From the NCBI GenBank assembly GCA_030144965.1, contig JAMPUU010000026.1:248001-312000 (forward strand): 64,000 nucleotides of DNA. The letters are read 5' to 3'. This document shows, one piece after another, positions 36,527-45,016 of this stretch. Origin of the DNA: Nitrospira sp. BO4. Its GTDB lineage: Bacteria > Nitrospirota > Nitrospiria > Nitrospirales > Nitrospiraceae. The notes beneath the pieces are model-generated. The model saw only the letters and a list, made by a program, of their open reading frames with translations, did no database searches and had not been told where the DNA came from. Within the stretch, counting starts at the first letter, position 1. Each line of letters begins with the position of its first letter. Made by a program: the position numbers and the translations under genes.

Positions 36527-37096
36527 ATGAAGGTCACGCCTGGATTGTGTGTCGCGTATGCGGTTCTCATCGTCTTCCTTGGCGGATGCAACCGGTATCA
36601 GGTCATTCCAGATCGGTTGGCGGCCCAGGTCAACCATAAGTTGACGTATGAGGAAGTCAAAGCTTCTCCCGATACGTATAAAGGGCAGATAGTGGTATGG
36701 GGCGGAGAAGTGCTCACTGCGGCGCGTGAGACGGATCGTACAAAAGTCGAAGTGCTCCAGTTGCCTCTGAACAAGGATCACATTCCGCTCGATAACCGGG
36801 CATCGTCACGAGGACGATTTCTCGCAGTGGACAGTCGTGGTGAAATCATCGATCCCGCAATCTTTGAGGAAGGCTCACGAATCACGGTGATTGGTGAGAT
36901 CGTAGGCTCCCGGACAGAAACACGTGACAAGGCGACGTATGACTATCCGGTCATCGTCATACGTGACATGACCGTCTGGGACGGGCGTACCAAGTCGAAC
37001 TATCCATTCGCCGGCTATTACAGTTATTACGGGTACGGCTACTATGGAAACCGGCCATATACGTTTTGGGAAGGTACCCGTGTTTCGGGGAGTTAA
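36527..37096 (+). CDS. slp: Slp-family outer-membrane lipoprotein
   Basis: A 189-residue lipoprotein (lipobox LGGC, Cys21) of the Slp/YeaY family, which in E. coli is induced by carbon starvation. Visible marks are YEEVKASPDTYKGQIVVWGGEVL and GSRITVIGEIVGSRT. The C-terminus is rich in Tyr and Gly (YYSYYGYGYYG). AAAGGTG precedes the ATG. Location at the outer membrane is inferred from the family. It stands alone upstream of the HAD/ATPase gene. Confidence 0.88.
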   Translation: MKVTPGLCVAYAVLIVFLGGCNRYQVIPDRLAAQVNHKLTYEEVKASPDTYKGQIVVWGGEVLTAARETDRTKVEVLQLPLNKDHIPLDNRASSRGRFLAVDSRGEIIDPAIFEEGSRITVIGEIVGSRTETRDKATYDYPVIVIRDMTVWDGRTKSNYPFAGYYSYYGYGYYGNRPYTFWEGTRVSGS

Positions 37097-37280
37097 GCGT
37101 TATATAGATATCAGGTTATGGCTCTGAGGAAGTACCGGCCGCGCGTTGTGGTGATGGGTCGCACGTTTCGACCGTCGTTCTGAGCCGCAATTCGAGCATC
37201 GTGCGTGTCTCGCATCAGTACTCCTTCACAATTATTCCTATCCATCTCAGAGGAGATCCTGTTGATATGGTCCAATTCCT

Positions 37281-39002
37281 ATGAAATATGTGGCACTCGC
37301 AACGGATTATGACAGCACGCTGGCAAGTGCCGGACGGGTGAAACCTGAGACGATCACGGCACTCGAACGTCTTATCCAATCCGGGCGGAAACTCGTTCTG
37401 GTCACTGGGCGTTTGCTGCCGGATATCCTCGATATCTTTCCTGAAATCGCGCTGTGCGAGCGAGTTGTCGCTGACAATGGCGCCGTCCTCTATAGGCCCG
37501 CTACACGCGAACAGATATCGTTGGCTCCTCGGATTCCTGCGGCGTTCGTGGACGAGCTGCGGCGCCGGAAGGTGCCGGAACTCTCGGTTGCGGAGTCGAT
37601 CGTGAGCACGGTTCGACCGCACGAACTGACGCTCCTAGCGGCCATTCGCGATTTGGGACTTGAGCTGCAAGTCATCTTCAATCGAGATGCGGTCATGGTC
37701 GTTCCGGCTGGCATCAACAAAGCCAGCGGTCTCGTGGCCGCCTTGAGCGAGATGGGATTGTCGCCGCGCAATGTAGTTGCGATCGGTGATGCGGAAAACG
37801 ACCATGCCTTGCTGAATCAGTGTGAGTATGCGGTGGCGGTGGCCAATGCCGTATCGATGCTCAAGGAAAGCGCCGATTGGGTCACCACCGGTGCGGAAGG
37901 ATGTGGAGTTTCCGAAATCATCGATGAACTCGTCAAGCATGACATGCAGGTGTCTCCGTTCAGCACGAGCCGCCGCAATATCCTGATCGGTACACGGCAG
38001 AACGGCGCAGAAGTCGCCATTCCCGCTACCGGATTAAATCTCTTACTGGCCGGCTCTTCCGGAAGCGGAAAATCGACCTTGGCCACTGGGATTCTGGAGC
38101 GGGTGATGGAGCAGGGCTATCAGTTTTGTATTATCGATCCGGAGGGAGATTATGAGGGATTTGCCGGAGCGGTCATGTTTGGAACTTCTCAGCGAGGTCC
38201 CAGCGTGACGGAAATTCTCACAGCCCTTGAAGGCTCAAGCACGAATGTGGTCGTCAATCTTGTGGGAGTACCGCTGCACGATCGACCGGCTTTTTTCTTG
38301 GCCCTCTTGCCAGCCCTTCAGGAGCGTCGAGCCAAGTTCGGACGACCTCATTGGATACTCGTCGACGAAGCGCACCATTTGATGCCGCGCGAATGGCAAC
38401 CGGTTCAGGCAGTCCTAGCGCAAGACTTGACCGGTATGGTCTACGTCACGGTGCATCCGGACCAGGTTGCGAAATCGGTGCTGCGCACGGCGGATATAGT
38501 GGTGTCCTTGGGAGAGGATCCGGCGGGCACGATCAGGAGGTTTTGTCAGACGCTTGATTTGCCTATGCCCTCGGAGGAACTTCCGGCACTGGATCATGGT
38601 GAAGCGGTGTTTTGGGATCGACGGTCAACAGAGCCACCCCACCGGGTACGCATTGCTCCCTGTGAAGCGGCCCATCAACGTCATCGCCGGAAATATGCCG
38701 AAGGCGAGTTGCCCACCGATCGAAGCTTCTACTTCCGGGGTCCTGAAAATGCATTGAACCTGCGCGCGCACAACCTGATCCAATTCATGCAGCTGGCGGA
38801 GGGTGTGGATAAGAAGACGTGGTTGCATCACCTTCGACGGGGGGATTACAGCACATGGATGTTGGAAGGCATTAAGGATCCGCAGTTGGCCGATGCCGCT
38901 CGGCAGATTGAACAGCAGCCGTCTCTCAGCGCCGAACGCAGCCGCCAATTGATACGGTCTGCGATCGAGGAGCGGTACACCGTTCCCTCGACGGGTCTAT
39001 GA
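37281..39002 (+). CDS. Fusion of a HAD phosphatase and a HerA/DUF87-like P-loop ATPase
   Basis: A 573-residue protein in three parts. Residues 1-215 form a HAD-IIB (Cof/sucrose-phosphatase type) phosphatase with DYDST (nucleophile Asp9, acid Asp11), the VTGR motif and the GDAEND metal site. Residues about 230-460 form an ATPase with Walker A GSSGSGKST (about 259-267), DPEGDYEGF after strand two, and Walker B WILVDEAHH (about 360), as in HerA/DUF87 ATPases. Residues 465-573 contain a helical domain (SFYFRGPENALNLRAHNL). A sugar-phosphate phosphatase tied to an ATPase is unusual. No partner gene is adjacent. Both domain calls are firm; the joint role is unknown. Confidence 0.85.
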   Translation: MKYVALATDYDSTLASAGRVKPETITALERLIQSGRKLVLVTGRLLPDILDIFPEIALCERVVADNGAVLYRPATREQISLAPRIPAAFVDELRRRKVPELSVAESIVSTVRPHELTLLAAIRDLGLELQVIFNRDAVMVVPAGINKASGLVAALSEMGLSPRNVVAIGDAENDHALLNQCEYAVAVANAVSMLKESADWVTTGAEGCGVSEIIDELVKHDMQVSPFSTSRRNILIGTRQNGAEVAIPATGLNLLLAGSSGSGKSTLATGILERVMEQGYQFCIIDPEGDYEGFAGAVMFGTSQRGPSVTEILTALEGSSTNVVVNLVGVPLHDRPAFFLALLPALQERRAKFGRPHWILVDEAHHLMPREWQPVQAVLAQDLTGMVYVTVHPDQVAKSVLRTADIVVSLGEDPAGTIRRFCQTLDLPMPSEELPALDHGEAVFWDRRSTEPPHRVRIAPCEAAHQRHRRKYAEGELPTDRSFYFRGPENALNLRAHNLIQFMQLAEGVDKKTWLHHLRRGDYSTWMLEGIKDPQLADAARQIEQQPSLSAERSRQLIRSAIEERYTVPSTGL

Positions 39003-39100
39003 TAAATGGCATGGGCACCAGGCGCTCACGGATCCGGATCTCAGCGGATCACGGGATTGAAAGTCCGTTGCGTGAATGCTGAGGTACTTTCTGGGAGGGG

Positions 39101-39493
39101 CTACGCTGTTCCGACGATCGGCTGCGGTTCTCTACAGGCTTGGTTGACGAGCGCAAGCAGCTCGGACAACTCAAAGGGTTTGGCCACGCACGTGTACGCG
39201 CCGTCTACCTCATCGAAATGTTCCGTCATATACGTATCACCGGACATCAAAATGATGGGCGTCGTCGACCACATGGCACGGCAGCGTTCGATGAACTGTA
39301 AGCCGTTCAATCGTGGCATGTGGTAATCCACGAGAACCACGTCGTAGCGACGTTTTTTCATTTCCTCGGATCCCTCGAATCCGTCGGATGCCGGGTAGAC
39401 ATTATATCCGGCATCCATCAACGCCATTCCCGTCAAGAAGCGAATATCATGATCGTCATCGATGATCAGCACCCGTTTGCCGTACCCATCCAT
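39101..39493 (-). CDS. Single-domain response regulator (CheY-like)
   Basis: A 130-residue receiver with the acidic pair Asp12/Asp13 (IIDDDHD), phosphoacceptor Asp56 (VVLVDYHMPRLNG), Ser at the switch position (ILMSGD) and Lys in AKPF. No output domain follows. It probably relays phosphate to, or regulates, another protein. It lies directly downstream of the sigma-54-type regulator on the same strand (63 bp), so the two may be co-transcribed and share a kinase. Confidence 0.92.
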   Translation of the reverse strand: MDGYGKRVLIIDDDHDIRFLTGMALMDAGYNVYPASDGFEGSEEMKKRRYDVVLVDYHMPRLNGLQFIERCRAMWSTTPIILMSGDTYMTEHFDEVDGAYTCVAKPFELSELLALVNQACREPQPIVGTA

Positions 39494-39556
39494 ATCGCGT
39501 CTCCCGCGTTAAGCCGACTCACTTATAAGAACATTAGCAAAGAACGGTCCATCCGC

Positions 39557-41014
39557 TTATGAAGGTGAATAGTCCAATTCATGTGGTTTGTAATTTGTCG
39601 ACAAAGATTCTGTCGATATCGTTTCAGACATCATGTCCGGGGCCAGATATGTTGTCCGCGGTTGATCCGCCAGGCCAAATTGCCTGAGCTTCCGTAGAAG
39701 TGTCTTGCGGTGGATTCCCAAAATTGCGGCGGATTGGCCGAGGTCTTGATGGTGATGTTTCAAGACGCGTACGATATGTTCCCGTTCCAATTCCGCCAAG
39801 GTCACCCATCCTCGGGCGTGAGCCACGGCCTGTATGGGGGCTGCCTGGACGACCTGAGGCAGATCTTGAGGACAGATAATTGGATGGGGAGTCAGGGCCA
39901 CTGCCCGTTCGATGGCATTCTCCAACTCACGCACGTTTCCCGGCCACCAGTAGCGGGTCAGCACGTTCATGGCCTCGGTGGAAAACCCTGTGACCGGCTT
40001 TGATTTGGACGCGCCGTACATCCGTACAAAGTACTGAGCCAGGAGTGGTATGTCTTCCATGCGTTCTCGCAACGGAGGAATGCCGATCGCTACCACGTTG
40101 AGTCGGTAGTACAGGTCCTCGCGAAACGTTCCAGCTTGAACAAGAGAACTTAGGTTCTTTTTGGATGCGGCGATGATGCGAACGTCGACTGTCAGGGTTG
40201 CAGTACCGCCGACGCGCCGGAATTCTCGTTCCTGGATCACGCGAAGCAGCTTGCCTTGCAGTGCAGGCGAGAGGTCCGCGACTTCATCGAGAAAGCATGT
40301 GCCGAGATGGGCTTTCTCCAGCAGTCCTTTCTTAACCCCGACTGCGCCGGTGAACGAGCCGCGTTCGTGGCCGAACAGTTCGGACTCGAGCAGGGTTTCG
40401 GTCAACGCTCCTCCATCTACCGTGACGAAGGGCCCCGCACTGCGTGCGCTGTTGGCATGAATGGCGCGGGCAATGAGCTCTTTGCCGGTTCCGCTTTCTC
40501 CCTCGAGCAACACGGTGCTATCCGTTTGTGCCACTCGGGCAACGGACTTGTAGACGGAAACGACAGCCGGACTGCTGCCCACCAGATGATCGGAGAGTGA
40601 GAGATTGTGAAGCTGCTCTTTCAATTCATGGTCTTGGCGGGATACTTGCGTATGCTCGAGCGCCCGGCGGACCACCAGCCGCACATCTTCCTGGATAAAC
40701 GGTTTGCTGATGTAGTCGAACGCGCCCGCTCGAATGCCGTCTACCGCGGTTTTGAGGCTGCCGTACGCCGTCATCAGGATGACCGGCATCTCAAGTCCAC
40801 GAGAGCGCAACTCGCCAAGCAGAGAGAGACCATCGAGTTTCGGCATGTTGATATCGGACAGAACAAGATCAGGCGCCTGTCTGCTGACAGCACCTAAGGC
40901 GGCCTGTCCGTTGGAGGCCGTGTCGACTTCGTACCCTTCTTTTGACAGGATTCCGCGAAGCTGAGTTTGGGTATCGGCGTCGTCGTCGACGATCAGGATA
41001 TTCGGATTGTGCAT
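39557..41014 (-). CDS. Sigma-54-dependent response regulator, NtrC family
   Basis: A 485-residue activator. The receiver (1-120) has Asp54 in LVLSDINMPKLDG. The AAA+ domain (about 140-375) has Walker A GESGTGKE and the sigma-54 contact loop as GSFTGA, a natural variant of GAFTGA. A Fis-type HTH follows near the end (QSAAILGIHRKTLLRKLRQFG). It activates RNA polymerase with sigma-54 at distant sites. No partner kinase is adjacent. A divergent candidate sigma-54 promoter lies about 235 bp from its start. Confidence 0.95.
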   Translation of the reverse strand: MHNPNILIVDDDADTQTQLRGILSKEGYEVDTASNGQAALGAVSRQAPDLVLSDINMPKLDGLSLLGELRSRGLEMPVILMTAYGSLKTAVDGIRAGAFDYISKPFIQEDVRLVVRRALEHTQVSRQDHELKEQLHNLSLSDHLVGSSPAVVSVYKSVARVAQTDSTVLLEGESGTGKELIARAIHANSARSAGPFVTVDGGALTETLLESELFGHERGSFTGAVGVKKGLLEKAHLGTCFLDEVADLSPALQGKLLRVIQEREFRRVGGTATLTVDVRIIAASKKNLSSLVQAGTFREDLYYRLNVVAIGIPPLRERMEDIPLLAQYFVRMYGASKSKPVTGFSTEAMNVLTRYWWPGNVRELENAIERAVALTPHPIICPQDLPQVVQAAPIQAVAHARGWVTLAELEREHIVRVLKHHHQDLGQSAAILGIHRKTLLRKLRQFGLADQPRTTYLAPDMMSETISTESLSTNYKPHELDYSPS

Positions 41015-41248
41015 GTCTCAACCTCCCAATAAGAATAAGAGGGATTTAGCAGCTATATCATGTCTCCGGACGTCCTCCGGAATCGGCTCGATGGACGACC
41101 ATAGATTCCTAATCTCACTATTACAGTGACCTCTCCATGCCTCTCTATCTCGCGAAGGACAAGTTGTCCACTGTGCTCATACGTCATTGTTGATACCACT
41201 CGTTGCGAAATTGCTGAATAGTCAATGAGTTATCTCCATAGCTCCGCG

Positions 41249-41265
41249 TGGCAGTTTTTGTGCTT
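41249..41265 (+). promoter_or_regulatory. Candidate sigma-54 promoter before the zinc-ribbon gene
   Basis: TGGCAGTTTTTGTGCTT matches the -24/-12 layout, GG-N10-GC, with TGGCA intact and TGC in place of TTGC. It lies about 70 bp before the ATG at 41334. The nearest sigma-54 activator gene is the divergent neighbour. The gap 41015-41333 otherwise holds no gene. Confidence 0.4.
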
Positions 41266-41333
41266 AGCATGAAGTACGTCGGGAGATTGATCCCGATTCC
41301 GGCGTTACCACACTTAAAAGAAGGAGTACTCTC

Positions 41334-41528
41334 ATGGTATGCGAACGATGCGGTGGATTTAAGGTCCATGATTATTTCTACGGCGCCACAGATTACTTTG
41401 CGTGGCAATGTTACGGCCTGCGGTGTATCAATTGTGGGGCGATTACCAAGATTCACCCTATGAATTCCAGCGAGCCTAGCGCCAGGCAAGCGACAAAGCG
41501 GACACGTCAGGTCAATGCAAGGGTTTAA
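41334..41528 (+). CDS. Small zinc-ribbon protein
   Basis: A 64-residue protein with two CxxC pairs (Cys3/Cys6 and Cys31/Cys34, spaced for one zinc site) and the sequence CERCGGFKVHDYFYGATDYF between them; the tail is basic. AGGAG lies upstream of the ATG. The pattern resembles small zinc ribbons found near regulatory genes; DNA, RNA or protein binding cannot be told apart. It is preceded by a candidate sigma-54 promoter. Confidence 0.72.
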   Translation: MVCERCGGFKVHDYFYGATDYFAWQCYGLRCINCGAITKIHPMNSSEPSARQATKRTRQVNARV

Positions 41529-41761
41529 CGGCTTGTGGCGGCGTGCTATCCACCCCCACGCACGAGTGCGCGCAAACAGGTGTCGTTCACCGTCTTTACG
41601 GCCTTGTGACTAACCGGGCGGTGGCGACACCAGGGGACGAGCACCCCGGCCATCAACAACCACGAGCTCAATGTTGTGACCTGATATCTGCGCATAGTAT
41701 GTCTCATCGCCAGCCCACCGCTTTTACGCGATAGTGTGATCGAAGACATAGCGATCGCCTA

Positions 41762-41777
41762 CTAGTGGATTCCCTAG
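41762..41777 (-). promoter_or_regulatory. CTAG-N8-CTAG element, exact site
   Basis: Minus strand CTAGGGAATCCACTAG, followed by T: a full match to the directional form CTAGGGA-N5-CTAGT. It points leftward, away from the gene at 42088, into a region with no confirmed gene. Confidence 0.65.
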
Positions 41778-41999
41778 CGAATGACTGCAGTCGTGATGCA
41801 GTCCAACCGGTTTACGGTAGAACACGTCAAGCCGTGCAGCGCTGCTGAATAATGGATCTCACATCCACGCGGCGAGCTCCGTCGCCAATCAACAACACCC
41901 TTTTACGATCCGTTCTTCGTGGCCCGCCATTTCATCTCCGGGCGCGCTGCAATGTCCGGGTCAACTCCCGCAACGTCAGGTATCTCAAAAGGAGGATTT

Positions 42000-42015
42000 C
42001 TAGAGTCCTTCCTAG
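42000..42015 (+). promoter_or_regulatory. CTAG-N8-CTAG element, exact site
   Basis: CTAGAGTCCTTCCTAG, 73 bp upstream of the exported-protein gene starting at 42088. On this strand the left half is the less conserved one, so orientation is ambiguous. Confidence 0.6.
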
Positions 42016-42087
42016 GTATCAGAATGCCGCAGATTAACTAGAGTACGTCAGTACTTGGGTCGGGCATTACTCGAGGAGGAAGCCACA

Positions 42088-42567
42088 ATGAATGTGAACG
42101 AGTTGAACTCCAAGAATCGGGTTAAGTCGGTTGCCGGGTCGGTCTGTGATGGGAGCCTAGGATGGTTGAGTCATTCCAGAACGCTCGAGCCATTCGACAG
42201 GAGGCTGAACCCATCGTGGAAACTAATCTGTGTCTGTCTCGCTTTGCTCATGGGGCACATCGGTCATGCGGAATATGGCCTTGCTGCGGAGACAGCCGGA
42301 GCGTCACGAGACAGTGATGATCCACGGGTGGACCATGTGGTGTCGGGCACATTGGACCAGTTGGATTTCTCGACGAGGAAGGGGCTGTTAAAAACCGATC
42401 TTGGCAAGCCGGTCTTTTTTGAAATGGTGCGCCCCGAATTGTTCAAGCGTTTCTCAGTCGGTCAACGAGTGACAATTGAGATAAATGAACAGGGGCAAGC
42501 GGTGAAAGTCATTGAAACTCCACCGGTCGAACTGCCGAATCCACCATCTTCTTCAGCAGGACAATAG
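42088..42567 (+). CDS. Exported protein of unknown function
   Basis: A 159-residue protein. A hydrophobic segment (about 45-65, WKLICVCLALLMGHIGHAEYG) follows a long polar N-terminus, so it is either a signal peptide with an extended n-region or an anchor. The mature part (DHVVSGTLDQLDFSTRKGLL, then VGQRVTIEINEQGQAVKVIE) looks like a small beta fold of the OB or SH3 kind. The start at 42088 has GAGGA eight bases upstream. No family recognised. An exact CTAG element precedes it, and it converges on a DUF1328 gene. Confidence 0.65.
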   Translation: MNVNELNSKNRVKSVAGSVCDGSLGWLSHSRTLEPFDRRLNPSWKLICVCLALLMGHIGHAEYGLAAETAGASRDSDDPRVDHVVSGTLDQLDFSTRKGLLKTDLGKPVFFEMVRPELFKRFSVGQRVTIEINEQGQAVKVIETPPVELPNPPSSSAGQ

Positions 42568-42674
42568 CGGCTATTCAGACAACAGACTGCCAAATGTCAG
42601 ATGAAGTGAGGTGAGTGCTCGCCCATAGGGATTGAAGTAAGCGTCCCAATGCCGGTGAAGTATTGATCTGCATT

Positions 42675-42700
42675 CCGGAGGGGGAGCGGACCCCCTCCGG
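42675..42700. terminator. Bidirectional hairpin between convergent genes
   Basis: Perfect ten-base stem CCGGAGGGGG / CCCCCTCCGG with a six-base loop, in the 148-bp gap between convergent genes. There is no T-tract, so termination strength is uncertain, but position and stability fit a shared terminator. Confidence 0.6.
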
Positions 42701-42715
42701 TGTGAACAGCACCGA

Positions 42716-42883
42716 CTAGGTGACAGGCGGTCTTCGTCCCATGACCAGACCAATCACGGCAAAAATCAGAAAAACGACGAAAAGGATATAAGCGATAGAG
42801 GTGGCCGTTCCTGCGACCCCCGAGAGTCCCAAGACTCCGGCTATGATAGCGATGACGAGAAAAGTTACAGCCCAGCTCAGCAT
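42716..42883 (-). CDS. DUF1328 small membrane protein (YtjA type)
   Basis: A 55-residue protein, [20 protein letters not shown] and on, with two hydrophobic helices, ending MGRRPPVT. This matches the DUF1328/YtjA family of tiny inner-membrane proteins, which are common in general-stress regulons. AAGGAGG lies seven bases before the ATG. It is followed by the bidirectional hairpin at 42675. Function unproven. Confidence 0.9.
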   Translation of the reverse strand: MLSWAVTFLVIAIIAGVLGLSGVAGTATSIAYILFVVFLIFAVIGLVMGRRPPVT

Positions 42884-42914
42884 GGTAGACCTCCTTCAGG
42901 TCAGTGGTGGAATG

Positions 42915-43664
42915 TCATTTCAACAGGGCACTATCACAGTTCGAATCGACGCCTTTAGGCACTTCAGTTGGAGCAGTCGTTCTTTGGCGGATTCTGTTGA
43001 GGCGCGACTTCAGTTGTTCGGCCTCAGGTTCGCGATGCATGATCGACAGAAGCTTAATCATCATTTCCATGCTTAAGGTGGTTTCCGGATGCCGTTCTCC
43101 AAGCGCGTGCTCGAATACGGAGATTGAGTTGGCCGCCAATCGTTTCGCTTCCTGAAAGTTCCCCTCCAGGGCGTACACTGTCGCGAACGTTCGAAGAGTT
43201 GAACCGATACGCGGATGGGTAGTACCAAAGACGAGCAGTGAGATTCCGAGACTTTCCCTCAAGACATCATGTGCTTCTGAGAAATTGCCTTGTGCGGCAT
43301 AGATGATCCCTAGATTCTGAAGCGTTAATGCCACAGCGGGGTGTTGCCATCCCAATGCCTTTTCATTGATAGCCAATGCACGCTGAAGCAGGGGCTCGGC
43401 CTCTACTTCCCGGTTTTGTGTGCCGTATAAGACAGCCAAGTTGTTCAGCGTCTTAGCCAATCGAGGGTCTTCGGAGTTCACCATCTCAATATGTCTGACG
43501 GCGGCAAGCAATAAGCGTTCAGCATCCGCTGCCCGCTGCTCCTGAACTGCTTGATTGCCGGCCGACTGATAGGTTTCCCAGAGCGTCACTTGCGCCCAGC
43601 TGGGACTGCAGTTGAACACCGTGATCATCGCCCCAAGTTGTAGTGCGAGTAAGATGCGGATCAT
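42915..43664 (-). CDS. Exported tetratricopeptide-repeat protein
   Basis: A 249-residue protein with a signal peptide (MIRILLALQLGAMITVFNCS, cleavage near SWAQ25) and about four TPR units of the 42-residue kinesin-light-chain type (LAKTLNNLAVLYGTQNREVEAEPLLQ pattern with ALGWQHPAVALTLQNLG). It is a periplasmic scaffold for protein contacts; the partner is unknown. I chose the start at 43664 because the signal peptide begins there; a longer frame overlaps degenerate sequence. It ends 32 bp from the DUF1328 start on the same strand. Confidence 0.8.
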   Translation of the reverse strand: MIRILLALQLGAMITVFNCSPSWAQVTLWETYQSAGNQAVQEQRAADAERLLLAAVRHIEMVNSEDPRLAKTLNNLAVLYGTQNREVEAEPLLQRALAINEKALGWQHPAVALTLQNLGIIYAAQGNFSEAHDVLRESLGISLLVFGTTHPRIGSTLRTFATVYALEGNFQEAKRLAANSISVFEHALGERHPETTLSMEMMIKLLSIMHREPEAEQLKSRLNRIRQRTTAPTEVPKGVDSNCDSALLK

Positions 43665-43750
43665 AATTATGACGCTACCGTGCTTCTGACAGGGCAGGTA
43701 CTCGGAAGACCCCTTGGGCAAAAAGCTTGGTTTGCGAAAAAGAGGTGCAG

Positions 43751-43978
43751 TCAAAAATAGAAGTGAAACCCGATTCCAAACCATTGTAGATGCTGTGTAT
43801 AGAACTGGCCATCGAAGGGAAGCCCTGCGACATATTCCGCCAAAAGTTGTAGTTGACGGTTGCCGATCCGCGCGTTTTCAAATCTCAGGCGCGTCTGCCC
43901 GGAGACTATTGGACGACGGGAGACTGCGTACAGTCCACCCGTCGTCGCTGTTCGGTCGCCGTTAAACCGGCATGAGTG
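43751..43978 (-). pseudogene. C-terminal remnant of an outer-membrane beta-barrel protein (DUF1207-like)
   Basis: In the minus frame ending at the TGA 43751-43753, about 75 codons are open back to the stop of the beta-barrel gene at 43979, with no usable start. They read like an outer-membrane barrel end: GNRQLQLLAEYVAG, then LPFDGQFYTQHLQWFGIGFHFYF, with the final aromatic residue required for barrel insertion. The GQFY plus terminal G-x-G-x-H-F pattern recalls the DUF1207 family. The first three quarters of such a gene are missing. It shares the frame of the barrel gene before it, separated by that gene's stop. Confidence 0.55.
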
Positions 43979-44587
43979 CTAGAAGTGAACGTTGAGGCCG
44001 ATCGTGACCATGTGACCATTATCGTTGAATTTCTTGTCGTCGAGGTTTGCTCCCTTGGATTCGATTCGTTCCAGCCAGATGTGGCGATAGGTGCTGTCGA
44101 TGGATATGTGGTTGGTAATAAAAAATTGTAAGCCTCCACCCACATGACCTCCAAAGCGATTTTGCGTGTCGGAAAAACCTCCGGGGCCTTCAATCGTCGA
44201 ATAGTACCAACCACCGCCGCCCAGTATGAAAGGCGCGATACGTGTTGTTCCTAATGGATAGAACAGCAACGATCCTTGCACGGGATACGTATGGGACTTT
44301 GTTCCCCCGGCGAACTCCTCCCGTCGATAATCGGCCGAGCCCTCGATCGCGAGGTACCGCAAAGGATGAATGCGAAGTTGCGCGCCGCCGAACCACTTCG
44401 CATCGCCTTCTTTGGGATCAAAGTAGGTTGCACGGCCGCCCACAGAGAAGAAACCGATATCGACTTGGGGCATGCCGGCCCAGTTCACAGTGCCGTCTTC
44501 GGCCTGTGCCGAACCGATGAATGGAAAGGCAGTGAAGATGGCGAATATTGTGGCGGCTGCGAAGGCTTTACCCAGAAGTGCATACAT
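43979..44587 (-). CDS. Outer-membrane beta-barrel protein (OmpA/OmpW-like porin fold)
   Basis: A 202-residue protein with a signal peptide ending SAQAED (about 28) and alternating strands (GGRATYFDPKEGDAKWFGGAQL, FGGHVGGGLQFFI, TIGLNVHF) closing with a terminal Phe. Length fits an eight-stranded barrel of the OmpA-like membrane-domain group. No peptidoglycan-binding domain. The start at 44587 has AAGGAG eight bases upstream; the longer frame is unlikely. It lies between csbD and a barrel-gene remnant. Confidence 0.82.
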   Translation of the reverse strand: MYALLGKAFAAATIFAIFTAFPFIGSAQAEDGTVNWAGMPQVDIGFFSVGGRATYFDPKEGDAKWFGGAQLRIHPLRYLAIEGSADYRREEFAGGTKSHTYPVQGSLLFYPLGTTRIAPFILGGGGWYYSTIEGPGGFSDTQNRFGGHVGGGLQFFITNHISIDSTYRHIWLERIESKGANLDDKKFNDNGHMVTIGLNVHF

Positions 44588-44654
44588 ACGTGGTGCTCCT
44601 TGGCTATAGTAGGGCAGTTGTATTGTCGTCAGGGGCCATGGCTTTGCGTCGCGG

Positions 44655-44894
44655 CTATTTTCGAGGATTGGTTGCGGACGATCCTCCGGCAGGGGCTGTT
44701 TGACCGCCGTACCATTTATCTGTCCAAGCCTCGAGATCCTCCTTGCGGTCACCATAACGTTCCTGGACTTTCCCTTTGAACTTGTCGTAATTCCCTTCGA
44801 TTTGCATAAGGTCGTCCTCGGTAAATTGCCCCCACTGCCGCTTGAGCTCTCCCTTGAACTGATTCCACTTGCCTTTGAATATGTCTGCATTCAT
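44655..44894 (-). CDS. CsbD-family stress protein
   Basis: A 79-residue hydrophilic protein whose first 60 residues are the CsbD fold: MNADIFKGKWNQFKGELKRQ, WGQFTEDDLMQIEGNYDKF and KGKVQERYG. CsbD proteins are among the most common sigma-B or general-stress products; the mechanism is unknown. GGAGGG lies eight bases upstream of the ATG. An exact, correctly oriented CTAG element lies 123 bp upstream. Confidence 0.93.
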   Translation of the reverse strand: MNADIFKGKWNQFKGELKRQWGQFTEDDLMQIEGNYDKFKGKVQERYGDRKEDLEAWTDKWYGGQTAPAGGSSATNPRK

Positions 44895-45016
44895 GTCAGG
44901 ACCCTCCTTGTGATTTGATGAACAGTGATGGATTGAACAGAAATCGCTCCTTCCAATTTCGTCCCAATTTCGTCGCACCCTTGTCAGTTCATAACGAATG
45001 GAATGGTGTGGATCGA

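Larger units (their letters stand above)
41529..42087. other. Intergenic region of about 560 bp with two exact CTAG elements
   Basis: No firm gene. A minus-strand frame 41546-41749 (67 codons, with a hydrophobic stretch TLSSWLLMAGVLV) begins 13 bp from an exact CTAG element that points toward it, but it has no ribosome site. A 61-codon plus-strand frame at 41852 is Arg-rich and looks random. A transcript without a protein, such as a small RNA, is possible. Confidence 0.4.
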
